Below are positions 1 through 10,874 of a stretch of 64,000 nucleotides of DNA, one piece after another. The notes beneath the pieces were generated by a model, which was not told the DNA's origin, made no database searches, and saw only the letters and a program-made list of their open reading frames with translations. How positions within the stretch are numbered: position 1 is the first letter of the stretch; every line of letters starts with the position of its first letter. Source of the stretch: Pegoplata infirma (lineage: Eukaryota; Arthropoda; Insecta; Diptera; Anthomyiidae); contig OY992537.1 of assembly GCA_963921195.1 (NCBI GenBank), positions 150,443,341-150,507,340 on the forward strand, given 5' to 3'. The position numbers were made by a program, and so were the translations under genes.

Positions 1-14
1 TATTAAAAATTTGT

Positions 15-2300
15 TTAGCGTTTTTTTTTTTAATTTCAATGCCTGCTTGAGGTTATGTTACGTACCAATCGCATGGCGAAAGGCCATTATTACATACTTA
101 CCTAAGAGTGGCAAAATCAACCACGCGACCGGTAAGGATTACCGACCGATTAGTTTGACATCATTTTTGCTAAAAACTCTAGAAAGGATACTGGACTTAC
201 ACATAAGGGCTAACCTGGCGCCACACTTCATGACGGATTCGCAACATGCTTATCAGCAAGGCAAATCCATAGAAACGGCACTCCATTCGTTGGTACAGAG
301 AATAGAGACATCCCTTTAATATAGAGAATATGCTATGGCAGCGTTTCTGGATATTGAAGGGGCTTTTAATAATGTAAGTACGGAGTCGATAATAAGTGCG
401 ATGAACAAAGCATCGATTAATCACTGCATAACAATGTGGGTTAAGCGAATGCTTTTGAATCGGGAAATTACCGCTGAATGGGGTCACGCTAAGGCCTCAC
501 GTTACGCGACAAGGGGTACACCACAAGGCGGAGTTCTGTCACCTTTACTCTGGCTGTTAGTGGTAGACCCTATCCTGAAGAAACTGGGAACTTCAACCAT
601 CGCTTATGCGGATGATGTCGTGATATTGTCTTGCGGAAAGTATCCGGACACGATACCTGATTTACTCGAGGGGTCATTGAAGATGATGTGGAAGTGGGCA
701 TCAGATAACGGACTCAGCGTAAACCCGAAAAAGACGGAAATAGTACTTTTTAGTAGGAGATACAAGATCCCAAATTTTAGGAGGATTCGGGGGAGTTGAA
801 ATTCCACTATCACCTCATGCGAAATTTTTAGGAGTGATTTTGGACAGTAAGCTCTCTTGGAAAACAAACACGGTTGAGAGAATTAAGAAGGCTAACAATG
901 CTTACTACGCATGTAAGAAAATGTTTGGTATGACATGGGGATTAGAGCCTAGAGTTACGTATTGGATATATACTTCAGTGGTAAGACCAATCTTACTTTA
1001 CGGAGTGTTAGTCTGGTATAAGGCACTTGAAAGGGATGCGATACTAAACCAGTTCCAAAGACTTCAACGGCTTATGGGAAGTAGTATCACAGGCGCTTTG
1101 AGAACAACATCGGCCAACTCTATTGATGCGTTATTGCACTTTATACCAATTGACGTCTTTGCAAAAGGTGAGGCTCATAAGGCCTGCCTCAGACTCAAAG
1201 AATCAAATTGGTTCAAGTTTCGCAACTTTGGACACAGTAACATGAACGATATAAATAGTATTGACTCGGATTACATAGTGCCCAAACTATTTTTCGACCG
1301 GAAATATGAAGTAAAATTTCCGACTCGAGAATATTGGTCTAACTGGCAGGACACCACTGCAAACACCATGAATATATTTACCGATGGATCGAAACAAACA
1401 CATGGAGTGGGAGCTGGTTTTACAAACGTGGAGCTAAACCAGAACTTTTCGTTTAATCTGCCTTTGGACTCGAGCATATTTCAAGCTGAAATAGTTGCAA
1501 TAACTAAGGCTGTGGAACATATCGAGGAAACCAGGGGAGCAACCATAAATTTTTACGTGGATAGCCAGGCCGCTTTAAAGGCGCTTCAAGGTTATTATAT
1601 CAAATCTAAAATAGTTTTACAATGTTACGAGAACTTGCAGACGTTGTGTCAACACAACCAGGTTAATTTATTATGGGTACCAGGACACAACGGAATACAG
1701 GGAAATGAAAGGGCAGACGAACTCGCGAAACTTGGAGCTGATGGTGTAGGTACCACGGTGCTAGTTTTACCATCGCTCCAACACTTCAAAAAAAGACGGG
1801 ATTCCATAAATGTTGCAGTAGCGAACAGGAGTGGGGACAACTAACAACATGCAAAATCAGCAGAACTTTATGGCCAACTTATGACCAAGGGAAAACTAAA
1901 TACCTTTTATCACTTACGAGAAGGGAATGTCGAGCTCTGACGGGAATAATAACTGGTCACTGTTTCATCGGCATTCATGCTAAGAATATTAGACTCATCC
2001 CGGACGCCAGTTGTAAAAGATGCGGCTCACCAGGAGTGGATGAAACGATAGAACACATACTTTGTCACTGTCCAGCGGTGGCAAGAAGTCGCCGATCGAT
2101 TACTGGTCAGATAAGCTTTAATACTTTGGAGGATATAACGCGAATGGATCTTAGAATATTAAAGAGATTCGCAATGACTTTGAACGTGTTTAACTTGCGC
2201 CGCTAGCGAAAAAGAAAAAAGTTTTGTGGTATCGCTATGGACCAAAAGGTCTATGCGAGGTGTAAATCGTACACCGCCACCCTAACCTAACCTAGCAATT
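15..2300 (+). mobile_element. 5'-truncated RNase H-bearing LINE (R1/LOA/I group), copy A
   Basis: A non-LTR retrotransposon fragment with RT, RNase H and a C-terminal Cys/His motif, followed by a short 3' UTR ending in CCTAACCTAACCTA. It is flanked by a perfect 14-bp target-site duplication TATTAAAAATTTGT at 1-14 and 2301-2314. The endonuclease and any gag-like ORF are missing, as expected from incomplete target-primed reverse transcription. Coding begins a little upstream of the first RT block, after a run of T. Placement in the R1/LOA/I assemblage rests on the RT-RNase H order and the wording of the RT blocks; I cannot fix the clade without a tree. Confidence 0.88.
29..2206 (+). pseudogene. 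LINE reverse transcriptase / RNase H pseudogene
   Basis: RT copies element RNA into DNA at the nicked target, and RNase H removes the RNA strand. Seen here in order: the fingers region (WRKAIITYLPKSGK), RPISLTSFLLKT, FLDIEGAF, TPQGGVLSPLLW, and the catalytic YADDVVIL at about 607-630. RNase H follows (FTDGSK, FQAEI, VDSQAAL, GHNGIQGNERADE), with its acidic and His residues present. A terminal CKRCG...H...CHCP zinc-like motif ends at the TAG at 2204-2206. Defects: an in-frame TAA at 317-319, a frameshift near 780-795 in a G-rich run, and another near 1800-1820. The same lesions occur in the second copy. Not functional. Confidence 0.92.
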
Positions 2301-2890
2301 TATTAAAAATTTGTAAAATTTTTTTCTAAAACAATTTTTAAGGGATTTAAAAATTCCAAAAAATGTTTGTGTCTTAGAAAATTTAAAAACATTTTTTCGG
2401 AACTTAAAAATTTTTTAAATGAATAAAATTTCTCCTAAAAACATTTTCAATGATTTTTTTACTCCAAAAAAAAAAAAAAAATTGCCAAAAAAATTTTATG
2501 TCCGGGACTTTAGAAAATTTTTATAAAATTTTTAAGACGAACATTTTTTATTTTTATTTTTTAATTGTACGGGACTTAGAAAATTTTAATTTTTTTCGGG
2601 ATATAATTATAAATAAAATAATATATCTTTTTATCTGCCATATCTAAAAATTTCCGAACTTATATGTCATATCTAATTTCATATAGATCGGTATATAAAT
2701 AGAGATAAATATGTATTTTATCATATTAAAAAATAAGGAAAAATACAATGCTATATATAAACTTATATGTCCATATCAAAGTTCATGCATAACCATATAT
2801 AAATATAAATAATTATATAATAAAGTAGTATAATTTTTTTGATCCAATGATCAGTTTTTATTTATTTTTCCAATTTTTATTTACAACTCA
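2301..2890. other. AT-rich flank of the LINE insertion
   Basis: No gene is visible. The stretch consists of A/T runs and TATATAAAT-like words resembling 52114-55474, which suggests the LINE landed inside a pre-existing AT-rich TIR-element block. Confidence 0.6.
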
Positions 2891-2899
2891 TTTTAAATA

Positions 2900-3033
2900 A
2901 TTTTAACCTAACCGAGAACTGGTAACAATGACCGTCGTCTCGTTGTAGCGAAATTGACCAAGGGTTTTGGTGGGAATCGAACCCACGACCCCCTGTTTCA
3001 TAGGCTAGCACGCTACCAACTGGCCTACAGGGC
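2900..3033 (-). repeat. tRNA-related SINE-like sequence, copy A
   Basis: On the minus strand, a good pol III A box (TAGGCCAGTTGG, 3016-3027) is followed about 30 nt later by a B box (GGTTCGATTCC, 2973-2983) with flanking T-stem bases. The acceptor halves (GCCCTGT at the 5' side; AAAACCC at the 3' side) do not pair and the D-stem is poor, so this is not an intact tRNA gene. The sequence then runs to a GGTTAGGTTAAAA tail. A tRNA-derived SINE or a decayed tRNA is the likeliest reading. Confidence 0.6.
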
Positions 3034-3576
3034 ATATGATGAATTTCATGTAAAAATCGAGATGCATTGAACCCGACCCCATCAGATATCGATGAAATTT
3101 TGTTCATAGCTAAATTTGATCAATACAAACAAACTCTCATTTTTAGAAATGACTGTTTTGCGATTTTTTGGGCGTGACACAGTGGGAACGTTTTCGAAAA
3201 AACGCGAAAATGGTCGAAAAGAGCTCCATTTAAACTACAATAACTCAGAATCGGCTAAACCGATTTCCATGATCTTGGTATCATTAAAAAGATATTTTAA
3301 CAGGCTTTATGACTAGGGTGACCTTTTTTTTCTGAGCTCAAATCAGTACGCCCAAGTTTTTATGTTTTTTTTATAAATAACTCTCTAAAATTTTTTTCTA
3401 TGGGAAAACACTGATGTTTTTTCAACACTCAAAAAGTTTTGGATAAACTAACTTGACTCCAAGTATTTTGAATAAAAACAACTGCAAAAAACAACTGTTT
3501 AAAAACAAGTGTAAAAAAACAACTGATAAAAAACAACCATTGTCGTTATTGTGCATAAAATTTAGTTGACTTTAAA

Positions 3577-4239
3577 TAAGGCGACCAGATTTAGAAAATA
3601 AAAATAGAGGACATAAAGATAAAAGTAAAGAAAATATTCGAATTCAAAATTTTTACATATTTTACAGACAAATTTACATTCACATAAATGACCGCGAGTG
3701 CCACCAAGCGGTGGTCACCACATTTTTAAAGTTGTATTAAAAGTGAAAATCGGACAAAAAATGGCAAAGTTTAATTTTCGGCAAAATTGAATTGAAAAGC
3801 ATCAAAAATTAACATAAACATAAAAAATATATCGAATTTTTTATTAATGAAGGATACACGTTTTGGAGCCTTTTTGACGCGGTTTAGGTCACGATAGATT
3901 ATCGCTAGAACCCAAATATTTTGGGAATCATCGTAAAATGTCAAAAGTTAATTTTCATCGGGGTACAACTTTAATATAAGTTGAAATACATGTCCATCCA
4001 ACAAGTTTTACAACGATTCTACAAGTCGATTTGCCAGTAACAACCGCTGACCGCCGTGAAATAAAATTTGTTTTAATTTATAAAAATAAAAACAAATATT
4101 GATCATGCTTTTAAAAATAAAGAGGACAAAGAGGACAGAATTTGAAAAAAGAGTACAGAAAGAGGACACAAATTTTATAGAGTACAACCATTTAAAATAG
4201 AGTATTGTCCTCTAAAAAAGAGTACGTATGGTCACCTTA
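3577..4239. mobile_element. Nested hAT-like MITE (TAAGGYGACCA ends)
   Basis: TIRs TAAGGCGACCAGA and TAAGGTGACCATA, with CTTTAAA duplicated at 3570-3576 and 4240-4246. The sister element at 21344 has the intact site GACTTTAAACGAC at about 21598-21610. The TIR resembles that of its host element, so related transposases may serve both. Motifs GAGGACA and GAGTAC recur near the ends. Confidence 0.85.
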
Positions 4240-4329
4240 CTTTAAACGACTTCATTTGAATGTTTTGATCGTTTCACTGCAGAAAATGTAACAAAATTCC
4301 AAAGGTTTTGAGAATAAGAAAATCCCTCA

Positions 4330-5099
4330 CACAGAAAAAAATAAAAAAAATATTTAATTAAAAAATTCGTAGATTTAATTAAAAAATTAATTAAATCCGG
4401 ACCAATCACTAAAATGCGCAAATAAATTAAAAATATTTGCATGTCGTTAATTAAAAATAAATGGATATTTATTTAATTAAAAACTTAATACTAAAAATTA
4501 AAAAATATAATTAAAATTAAAAAAAAAATAATTAAAATTTTAATTGTATAAATTAAAAAAATTAATTAAAAATATTATATAAAAAAAAAAAATAACTTGT
4601 AAAAACATTCTTTTTGAATAAAATAGTTTAAAAAAAATATTTCTTCAAACTTTACCAAATTTATTTATGCCGTAAAGACATAGTCAGTGAGATGATTTTA
4701 TAAAGTTGATTATAAACCTTTCATATACATACACATAAAACTATAAACAAAATGAGAATTCAAAAACCTATGTGAAAAATAAAAAAATCTTTCAACAAAC
4801 TTTTTATACTTATGTATTTTTTTGTATGTAATACAATGCAAGAGAAAAACACACACTCACACACACACGGAAACAAAACAAAAAAAAAATAAGTAAAGCT
4901 AGAAATTTAATTAAACATTTAATTATATAAATTAAATACTTAATTAATATTAAATTTGAAAACAATTAAAATATTAATTAAAATAAAGTTAAAAATTTAA
5001 TTAAACAATTTATTATATAAATTAAAAGTTTAATTAATATAAAATTAAAAAACAATTAAAATTTTAATTAAAATAAAATATACGATATTATTTTCTGTG
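4330..5099. mobile_element. Nested CAC-ended AT-rich MITE, 2-bp TSD (CA)
   Basis: Ends CACAGAAAA/TTTTCTGTG are flanked by CA (4328-4329 and 5100-5101). The related element near 21685 shows the empty site CCTCAGATTTTG. Most of the 770 bp is TTTAATTAA/AATTAATT repeats. No coding capacity. Terminal CAC plus a short TSD resembles CACTA (CMC)-type elements; this class assignment is inference. Confidence 0.8.
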
Positions 5100-5480
5100 C
5101 AGATTTTGAAGACTTTTTCCGTAAGTTTTGACAAATTTTCCTTTAAGAAAACTTCACAGCTAATAAGCATATGTTTTTTCAATGCCCCTGATTTTCTGAG
5201 TGCTTTTTCGAATAAGCTCTGATGACATTGCCTCATTTAGGATCTCAGAATCATTTCGATTCATGCAATTTACATCATATTTTTAAAAATAGAAAAAAAA
5301 AAATACATCGGACAATTGAACTTTTCGTTTTAGAAAACCTCAAAGATTCTGTGGGAATTTTATAAAAATTTAAGAAGATCAAAATAATCTCATGCTCAGA
5401 TACATTTTTGCTTTAACGAACATCTTGATTCACAAACTCTTATCTCCTTAGAATAAATTCGTTATAAATTATCTCATTGT

Positions 5481-5760
5481 CAGACTTTAATTAAAAAAAC
5501 AGCTCTGACGACTTATATTATGGAAATTCAAGTTTTTATATAGAATTTTCGACTAAAATTATTTATTTTTGATGTTAAAATGTTCAAAAATCAGTACAAT
5601 CAGTACAAATTTTAAAAAATCAGACTTTAATTAAAAAAACAGCTCTGACGACTTATATTATGGAAATTCAAGTTTTTATATAGAATTTTCGACTAAAATT
5701 ATTTATTTTTGATGTTAAAATGTTCAAAAATCAGTACAATCAGTACAAATTTTAAAAAAT
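5481..5760. repeat. Two exact 140-bp tandem units
   Basis: 5481-5620 and 5621-5760 look identical, both starting CAGACTTTAATT. The sister element at 21344-22214 has a single unit, so this is a local duplication inside the MITE. Confidence 0.9.
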
Positions 5761-6244
5761 CAGTACAAATCAGTGCAACGTTTTTTGATCAGTACACGTG
5801 ATCAAAAATCAGTACATGTACTGATCAAATCAGTACGAATGGTCAGCCTATTTATGACACGTTAAAAAAAAAAAAAATACACTGTAAAAAAATTTATAAC
5901 AAAAAAAAAATTTTAACTGACAAAAAAACCAAAAAGATCAAGGGTTTTTTTACAGTGTATTAATTTTTTAGAAAGGTTTATCCTTCATCTATACCATATC
6001 AAAAAATAAAAATGGGTTTAGTTTTTTTTATATAATTTTTTAAGTAGTGTCACTTCTAGTAATTGCCCTTATATTTTATAACAAAAAAAATTTTAGGTAA
6101 CGAAAAACCAAAAAAGATCAAGGATTTTTTACAGTGTACTACTTTTTTAGAAAGGTATTTCCTTCACCTATAACATATCCAAAAAGTAAAATGGGTTCTT
6201 TTTTATTTTTTTTTAATAATTTTTTAAGTAGTGTTCTAGTAATT

Positions 6245-6790
6245 CCGCAAAATTCTGAATAAAAAAATCAATGTATTCTTCATAATAATTTTCTGTTTTG
6301 TCATAAACATTTATTACTTTACCCGTAATAAAGAGAAATATATATAGAACAAAAAATTGTTGCCCTTTTTATTCCAAAGATTTTTTCAGGTCTATTTTTT
6401 CTTCCTCAGATAGCTAATAACATAGTAAAAAGAAATAGAAACACAAAATATAACAAATATTTTCCTTTCTTAGTAAAAAAATTAACGGCAAACAGCCCTT
6501 ATTTCCATACAAATGCATGTAAATGTATAGGGGTCTGACACCAGGCACCATGTGCCAGAACTAAGGGCTCAAAATATGTACCTGGCGAAGGGTTAACAGG
6601 TAAAATAAATAAACATTGTCCCAGGAAAATTATGAATATGTTTTAACCGCAAAAAGTTCTTGCTTGCCTTAAAAAATGCTATATAATTGCACCTGATGAA
6701 CGTACCGAAATTCATAATTATAAACAGTTTCGAGAAGCCAAGATATCCCATTACAATTTTTACGCGTATATTTTAAAAATTTGAGTGAAT
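6245..6790. other. 5' region of the transposase gene
   Basis: No ORF is visible. It holds the likely promoter and 5' UTR of the downstream transposase. A small dyad (CCAGGCACCATGTGCCAG... CCTGGCG) lies around 6540-6585. I see no firm TATA box. Confidence 0.4.
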
Positions 6791-9015
6791 ATGAATTCAA
6801 ACAATAAGTACAGATGCATAAAAATATCTAATAAGTGTTGCGCTTCGCTTCGTAAAATAAGTGAAAACGATGCTGCAAATATAATTGAATATTTTCCAGC
6901 TGTCGCCAACATTCATTGTAGCCGTATTTGCGAAACTTGCCGGAATACACTGAGAAAAGCGCGCAGTCGTAATGAATCCAACGTGGAGCAGAATGAAGTC
7001 TCAGATTATTTACCAAAACAATGCCCAGCGATGAAATTAGCGAAGAATTGAATGAACTTCCAACTTGTACCAGCCGTAATGCAAACATCGAAAGGACGGA
7101 AGTCATTAAAAATATAAATGATCATATTATTCCTCATCTACCAAACCAAATGTCGCCTCTTAAAAGGAAATATATGAAACGAGATGCATACAGAAATAGA
7201 AAATCACTGCAAATTTTCGAAAATATAGCAGATTCACTTGGAGCTGATCCATTATCTGATTTGTCAGCGCAACTTAAAACGTCAAAGCCATTTACGAAGA
7301 AATTTTGGAAAACATCAAATATCAAATAGAGAACAGCTCAAATCTTTTGGAAAAGCAAAAACTTTTATCGCTCTTACCAATCAATATGAGTCACGCAGAA
7401 ATTAAATATCGTTTTGGGGATGATATATCTCACGATTGTATCAAAAAAAGTAAAGATATCCAAAGGAATAAAACGAAGTTTGCAGATATCAATCTTTTTA
7501 AAATGAGCAGACGTAGTTTACCAACCGAAACTCTAAGCACAGTCAAGTTATTTTATGAAGATGATGAAATTAGCCGAATGATGCCTGGATCGCAAGATTC
7601 AATTACTGTTAAACAAGGAAACTTACGTGAAAAAGTTCAAAAAAGACTGATGTTATCTTCACTACGCGAATCTTACTACGAATTTAAAAAAAAACATCCC
7701 TTGGCCAAAGTGGGTTTTACAAAATTTACAATGTTAAGGCCAAAAAATTGTATGAAACTTGGAGTTGGAAACCAGCAAAATATCTGTGTATGCACATTGC
7801 ATCAGAATATGAAATTGATGTTTGAAAAAGTGGCTTAAAATCAATTTGTATTGAAGGAGAATGCACATTTACCGACTACAAAGATGTTCTCAAATTCGTT
7901 GTTTGTAATGGTGACATAGAAAAAAGCGAGTGTTGCGTTTCAATGTGTGGTCACTGCTTAAAAATTTAAATAATCTAAAAACGCATATGCTAAAACATTT
8001 TGAAAATAACCAAACTGAAGAAATAATATACAAAAAGTGGAATACAACGATTAGATGTGTTCTGGAAACGTTAACCACCAACCCAGAATTATTTGTCAGC
8101 GATTTTACTGAACACATCAAAGTTCTGATCCCGCATCATTTCATAGCAAAGCGACAATCTGAATTTATCAGCAATAAAAGAGCGGCGCTGTTATCAGGAG
8201 AAATGTTAATTCAAATGGACTTTGCTGAAAATTATGCATTTCTTGTACAAGATGCCGTGCAAGGATACCATTGGAATAATGATCAGGCTACAATACATCC
8301 GTTCGTTATTTATTACAAAGGTAATTATTTTAATATTTTGGTATTAGTAAACACATCCATCCACACTCATCAAAATATTTAATAATTTTTATTTATTTGT
8401 TTTTTTCCTTTGTTTGTTTATTTTCAGATAACGATAAATTATCTCATAAAAGCTTCGCCATAATATCTGATTGCAATACCCATGATAGTATAGCAGTTCA
8501 TCTATATATTTCAAAAATGATACAGTTCGTGAAGGCCAATATAACCAACAATATTAATAAAATCATTTACGTATCAGATGGTGCAGGAGCACAATATAAA
8601 AATAAATACAACTTCATTAATTTATGCCATCACAAATCTGATTTTGGGATTGACGCTGAATGGCACTTTTATGCTACCGGTCACGGAAAATCTGCATGTG
8701 ATGGAATCGGAGGAACATTGAAGAGAGGTGCTCGAAATTATAGTATTGCAAATAAAAATGAAATCCAGACAACGAGGCAACTCTATCACTGGGCATCAGA
8801 AACATATAAGACCACCATACAAGTTGCTTACGCAGATGCTGACGAATACAACAACGTTAAAGAAAAGCTATTTTCAAGATATAAAGAAGCTAAAACTATA
8901 ACAGGAACTCAAGGCTTTCATTCATTCATTCATTCCGATAAATGAAACTTTTGTACATGTGCGCAGATATTCTGACTGTGCCAAATTTGAGCAGCGCAAA
9001 ATTTCTTACAAATAA
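6791..9015 (+). pseudogene. Transposase pseudogene, DDE-like, with one intron (copy A)
   Basis: The presumed product cuts and pastes the surrounding 3201-10569 element. The start is the ATG at 6791. Order seen: an N-terminal Cys cluster (CC...HCSRICETC, ~6838-6945), a basic/coiled middle, VGFTKFTMLRPKNC and VCVCTLHQNMKLM (~7710-7815), a Cys-rich ECCVSMCGHC (~7929-7958), QMDFAENY (~8212), HPFVIYY, then a GT-AG intron (8321-8427). After splicing come YVSDGAGAQYKNK (~8570) and ATGHGKSACDGIGG (~8670). The conserved acids in those last blocks could form the catalytic set. Frameshifts lie near 7020, 7290, 7830, 7970 and in a CATT tetranucleotide run near 8925-8940. Splicing keeps frame. Sola-type membership is a guess. 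Confidence 0.8.
8321..8427 (+). other. Intron of the transposase pseudogene
   Basis: AAAG|GTAATT...TTTTCAG|ATAACG, 107 bp. Joining the flanks keeps the reading frame across ...VIYYK-D-NDKLSHK. The pyrimidine tract and the small size fit a dipteran intron. Confidence 0.8.
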
Positions 9016-9582
9016 TTAACTTTAAAAAAATTTAAATAAAATAAAACACAAATTAATAAAAACATGGCAAATAATATAAACAATTGTTGATGGTTTTTTA
9101 TTTGTAAACATTTAAAAAATGTTAGAATTGTTGAACTATTTTGTGAATGTGACCAGATATTTTCGCTGTTATTCGAATTATTTCGAAAACTTTCGGTACG
9201 TATTACTAGAAGTGACACTACTTAAAAAATTATATAAAAAAAAAATAAAAAAGAACCCATTTTACTTTTTGGATATGTTATAGGTGAGAGAAATACCTTT
9301 CTAAAAAAGTAATACGCTGTAAAAAATTCTTAATCTTTTTTGGTTTTTCGTTACCTAAAATTTTTTTTTGTTATAAAATATAAGGGCAATTACTAGAAGT
9401 GACACTACTTAAAAAATTATATAAAAAAAAACTAAAAAAGAACCCATTTTTTTTTTTTGATATGGTATAGATGAAGGATAAACCTTTCTAAAAAATTAAT
9501 ACACTGATAAAAAACCCTTGATCTTTTTGGTTTGTTCGTCAGTTAATTTTTTTTTTGTTATAAATTTTTTTACAGTGTATTT

Positions 9583-10439
9583 ATACCCTACACCACACTG
9601 TGCTACAGGGTATAATGAGTTTGTGCTGATGTTTGTAACTACTCGAAATATTGGTCCTAGACCCACCATTAAGTATACCGATCGACTCAGAATCACTTTT
9701 TGAGTCGATTTAGCGATGTCCGTCCGTCCGTCCGTCTGTCCGTCCGTCCGTCCGTCCGTCCGTCTGTCTGTCTGTCTGTCTGTCCATGTAAACGGTGTAA
9801 ACACGATACAGGTCGCAATTTTTAATCAATTGACTTGAAATTTGAAACTTAAGTCTCTCTTGGCCCAAGGACGAAGCCTATTGAAATTGGAAAAAATCGG
9901 TCCATATTTAGACCTAGCCCCCATACAAAGGTCCTCTTTAGTTTTGGCTCAAATGACTCTAATAACCGTATTATAGAAGGTATCGCTTTGAAATTTGAAT
10001 GGTAAACATGTTTTGTCTTCACATATCATCATTCCGAATTTCAAAGAAATCGGACCAGCTCTTCTTGTAGCCCCCATACAAACCACCTTCCCGATTTTCA
10101 CATAAATGTCTCAAATTTCATGAAAATAGAAAATATTTAATTAAAATTTTGTTTGTGTATGTTAAACGCGTACTTAAATAACCTTATCAAACCTGATAAT
10201 CATCGGACCAGTTTTGGACTCAGGCCCCTTGTGAAAATTTCGCCCGATATTCAGTTAAAGCGGTTTATTGTCAACAAATAGAAGCCTATTTCACTCAAAT
10301 TTGATTTGTGAGTGTTTTCTTCACTTATTAAAGGTTTTACAACATATAGATCTAATCGATCCATGGGACCCATTTTCCGGGAAACCTTGGTGTAGGGTAT
10401 TATATGGTCGGTCTTGACCGACTATAATTTTCTTACTTG
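9583..10439 (+). mobile_element. Helentron-type non-autonomous element (DINE-1/mini-me-like) 1
   Basis: It begins ATACCCTACACCA, with the inverted subterminal copy TGGTGTAGGGTAT near 10390. It ends in a 7-bp-stem hairpin (GTCGGTC TT GACCGAC, 10407-10422) and then ACTTGT. A (GTCC/GTCT)n tract lies at 9718-9784. It sits inside a T run of the transposon right arm; the left arm (5859-5885) gives the empty site and shows no target duplication. Known family traits: subterminal inverted repeats, a 3' hairpin, TT targets, and in mini-me a (GTCY)n tract. No ORF is real here. Confidence 0.88.
9718..9784 (+). repeat. (GTCY)n microsatellite
   Basis: Tandem GTCC then GTCT tetranucleotides inside the DINE-like element. 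This is the type of proto-microsatellite described for mini-me elements of flies. Confidence 0.95.
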
Positions 10440-10569
10440 TTTTTTTTTTTTAACGTGTCATAAAGCCTGTTAAAATATCTTTTTAATGATACCAAGATCA
10501 TGGAAATCGGTTTAGCCGATTCTGAGTTATTGTAGTTTAAATGGAGCTCTTTTCGACCATTTTCGCGTT

Positions 10570-10874
10570 CATGATTCATGTTTCAATTGAAAATGAATAC
10601 TTTAAACTTTATTTCAAAACTAAAAATTGAATGAATAAATTCATTGTATAAAAGATCTGGGTTTTGTCTATTTCAGTTATGAATTCAAATTTAGTTAAAC
10701 GATTTTTTACCTAAATATTTGTTAAATTTAATTTGTTTAACTAAAATGTTTGCATTCCAATTAATGTGGTGATTATTACTCGCATTGTACGGTCTATTTT
10801 GTGTATTTCTTTTGTGTCGTCTGTAGTCATTGTTAAGTTTTTTTAAAGACTCCCACAAAAACTCTCGTTATCTT
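10570..10874. other. No recognised feature
   Basis: AT-rich spacer between the long-TIR transposon and the next MITE. I see no coding or repeat structure in it. Confidence 0.5.

Larger units (their letters stand above)
3314..5850. mobile_element. hAT-type MITE (TAGGGTGACC ends), with nested insertions, copy A
   Basis: Ends TAGGGTGACC/GGTCAGCCTA are flanked by the 8-bp duplication TTTATGAC (3306-3313 and 5851-5858), as expected for hAT elements. The inverted arm at 10440-10470 holds the uninterrupted site, which confirms the insertion. A second copy of the family at 21344-22214 lacks the internal insertions. The right third is packed with ATCAGTAC words. There is no transposase; it must be mobilised in trans. 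Confidence 0.9.
1..8541. repeat. Large near-identical duplication, copy A
   Basis: This block matches 55475-64000 in the same orientation, and both copies run into a window edge, so the true length is unknown. By eye I see only about three substitutions (near 1965, 5775 and 6870), a 14-bp deletion in copy B near 178-191 of this copy, and a few one-base changes in A or T runs. Elements inside it, with their stops and frameshifts, are shared, so decay preceded the duplication. Either a recent segmental duplication with unit spacing of about 55.47 kb, or an assembly artefact (retained haplotype, misjoin), explains this. Confidence 0.95.
3201..10569 (+). mobile_element. Long-TIR DNA transposon with intron-bearing transposase, copy A
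   Basis: Inverted arms of about 0.5 kb bound this element. The left arm is 3201-3313 plus 5859-6244, interrupted by a hAT-type insertion. The right arm is 9201-9583 plus 10440-10569, interrupted by a Helentron-type insertion. Outer ends read AACGCGAAAATGGTCG in both arms. Each arm contains two sub-repeats of ~190 bp (AAAAAATTATATAAAA..., GTGACACTACTT). The interior encodes one transposase (6791-9015). I could not find a convincing target-site duplication, so the exact ends are uncertain. The superfamily is tentative: the domain content and long TIRs recall Sola-type elements, but I recognise the protein only as a widespread arthropod/cnidarian transposase-like family. Confidence 0.8.

Noticed and set aside
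2450..2647. Small Lys/Phe/Ile-rich ORF, and many like it (4242, 12409, 18599, 22552, 41179, 43027, 44864, 55315)
   Set aside because: A/T-run translations with no domain, no start context and no conservation beyond the repeat.
2960..3033. A functional tRNA gene
   Set aside because: Acceptor ends do not pair and the D-stem is poor, despite good A and B boxes.
7890..8120. Minus-strand ORFs within the transposase and LINE coding regions
   Set aside because: Antisense shadows of the recognised coding sequences.
9496..9804. Minus-strand ORF rich in TDRQTDRRTDGRTDG
   Set aside because: It is the translation of the (GTCY)n microsatellite, not a gene.
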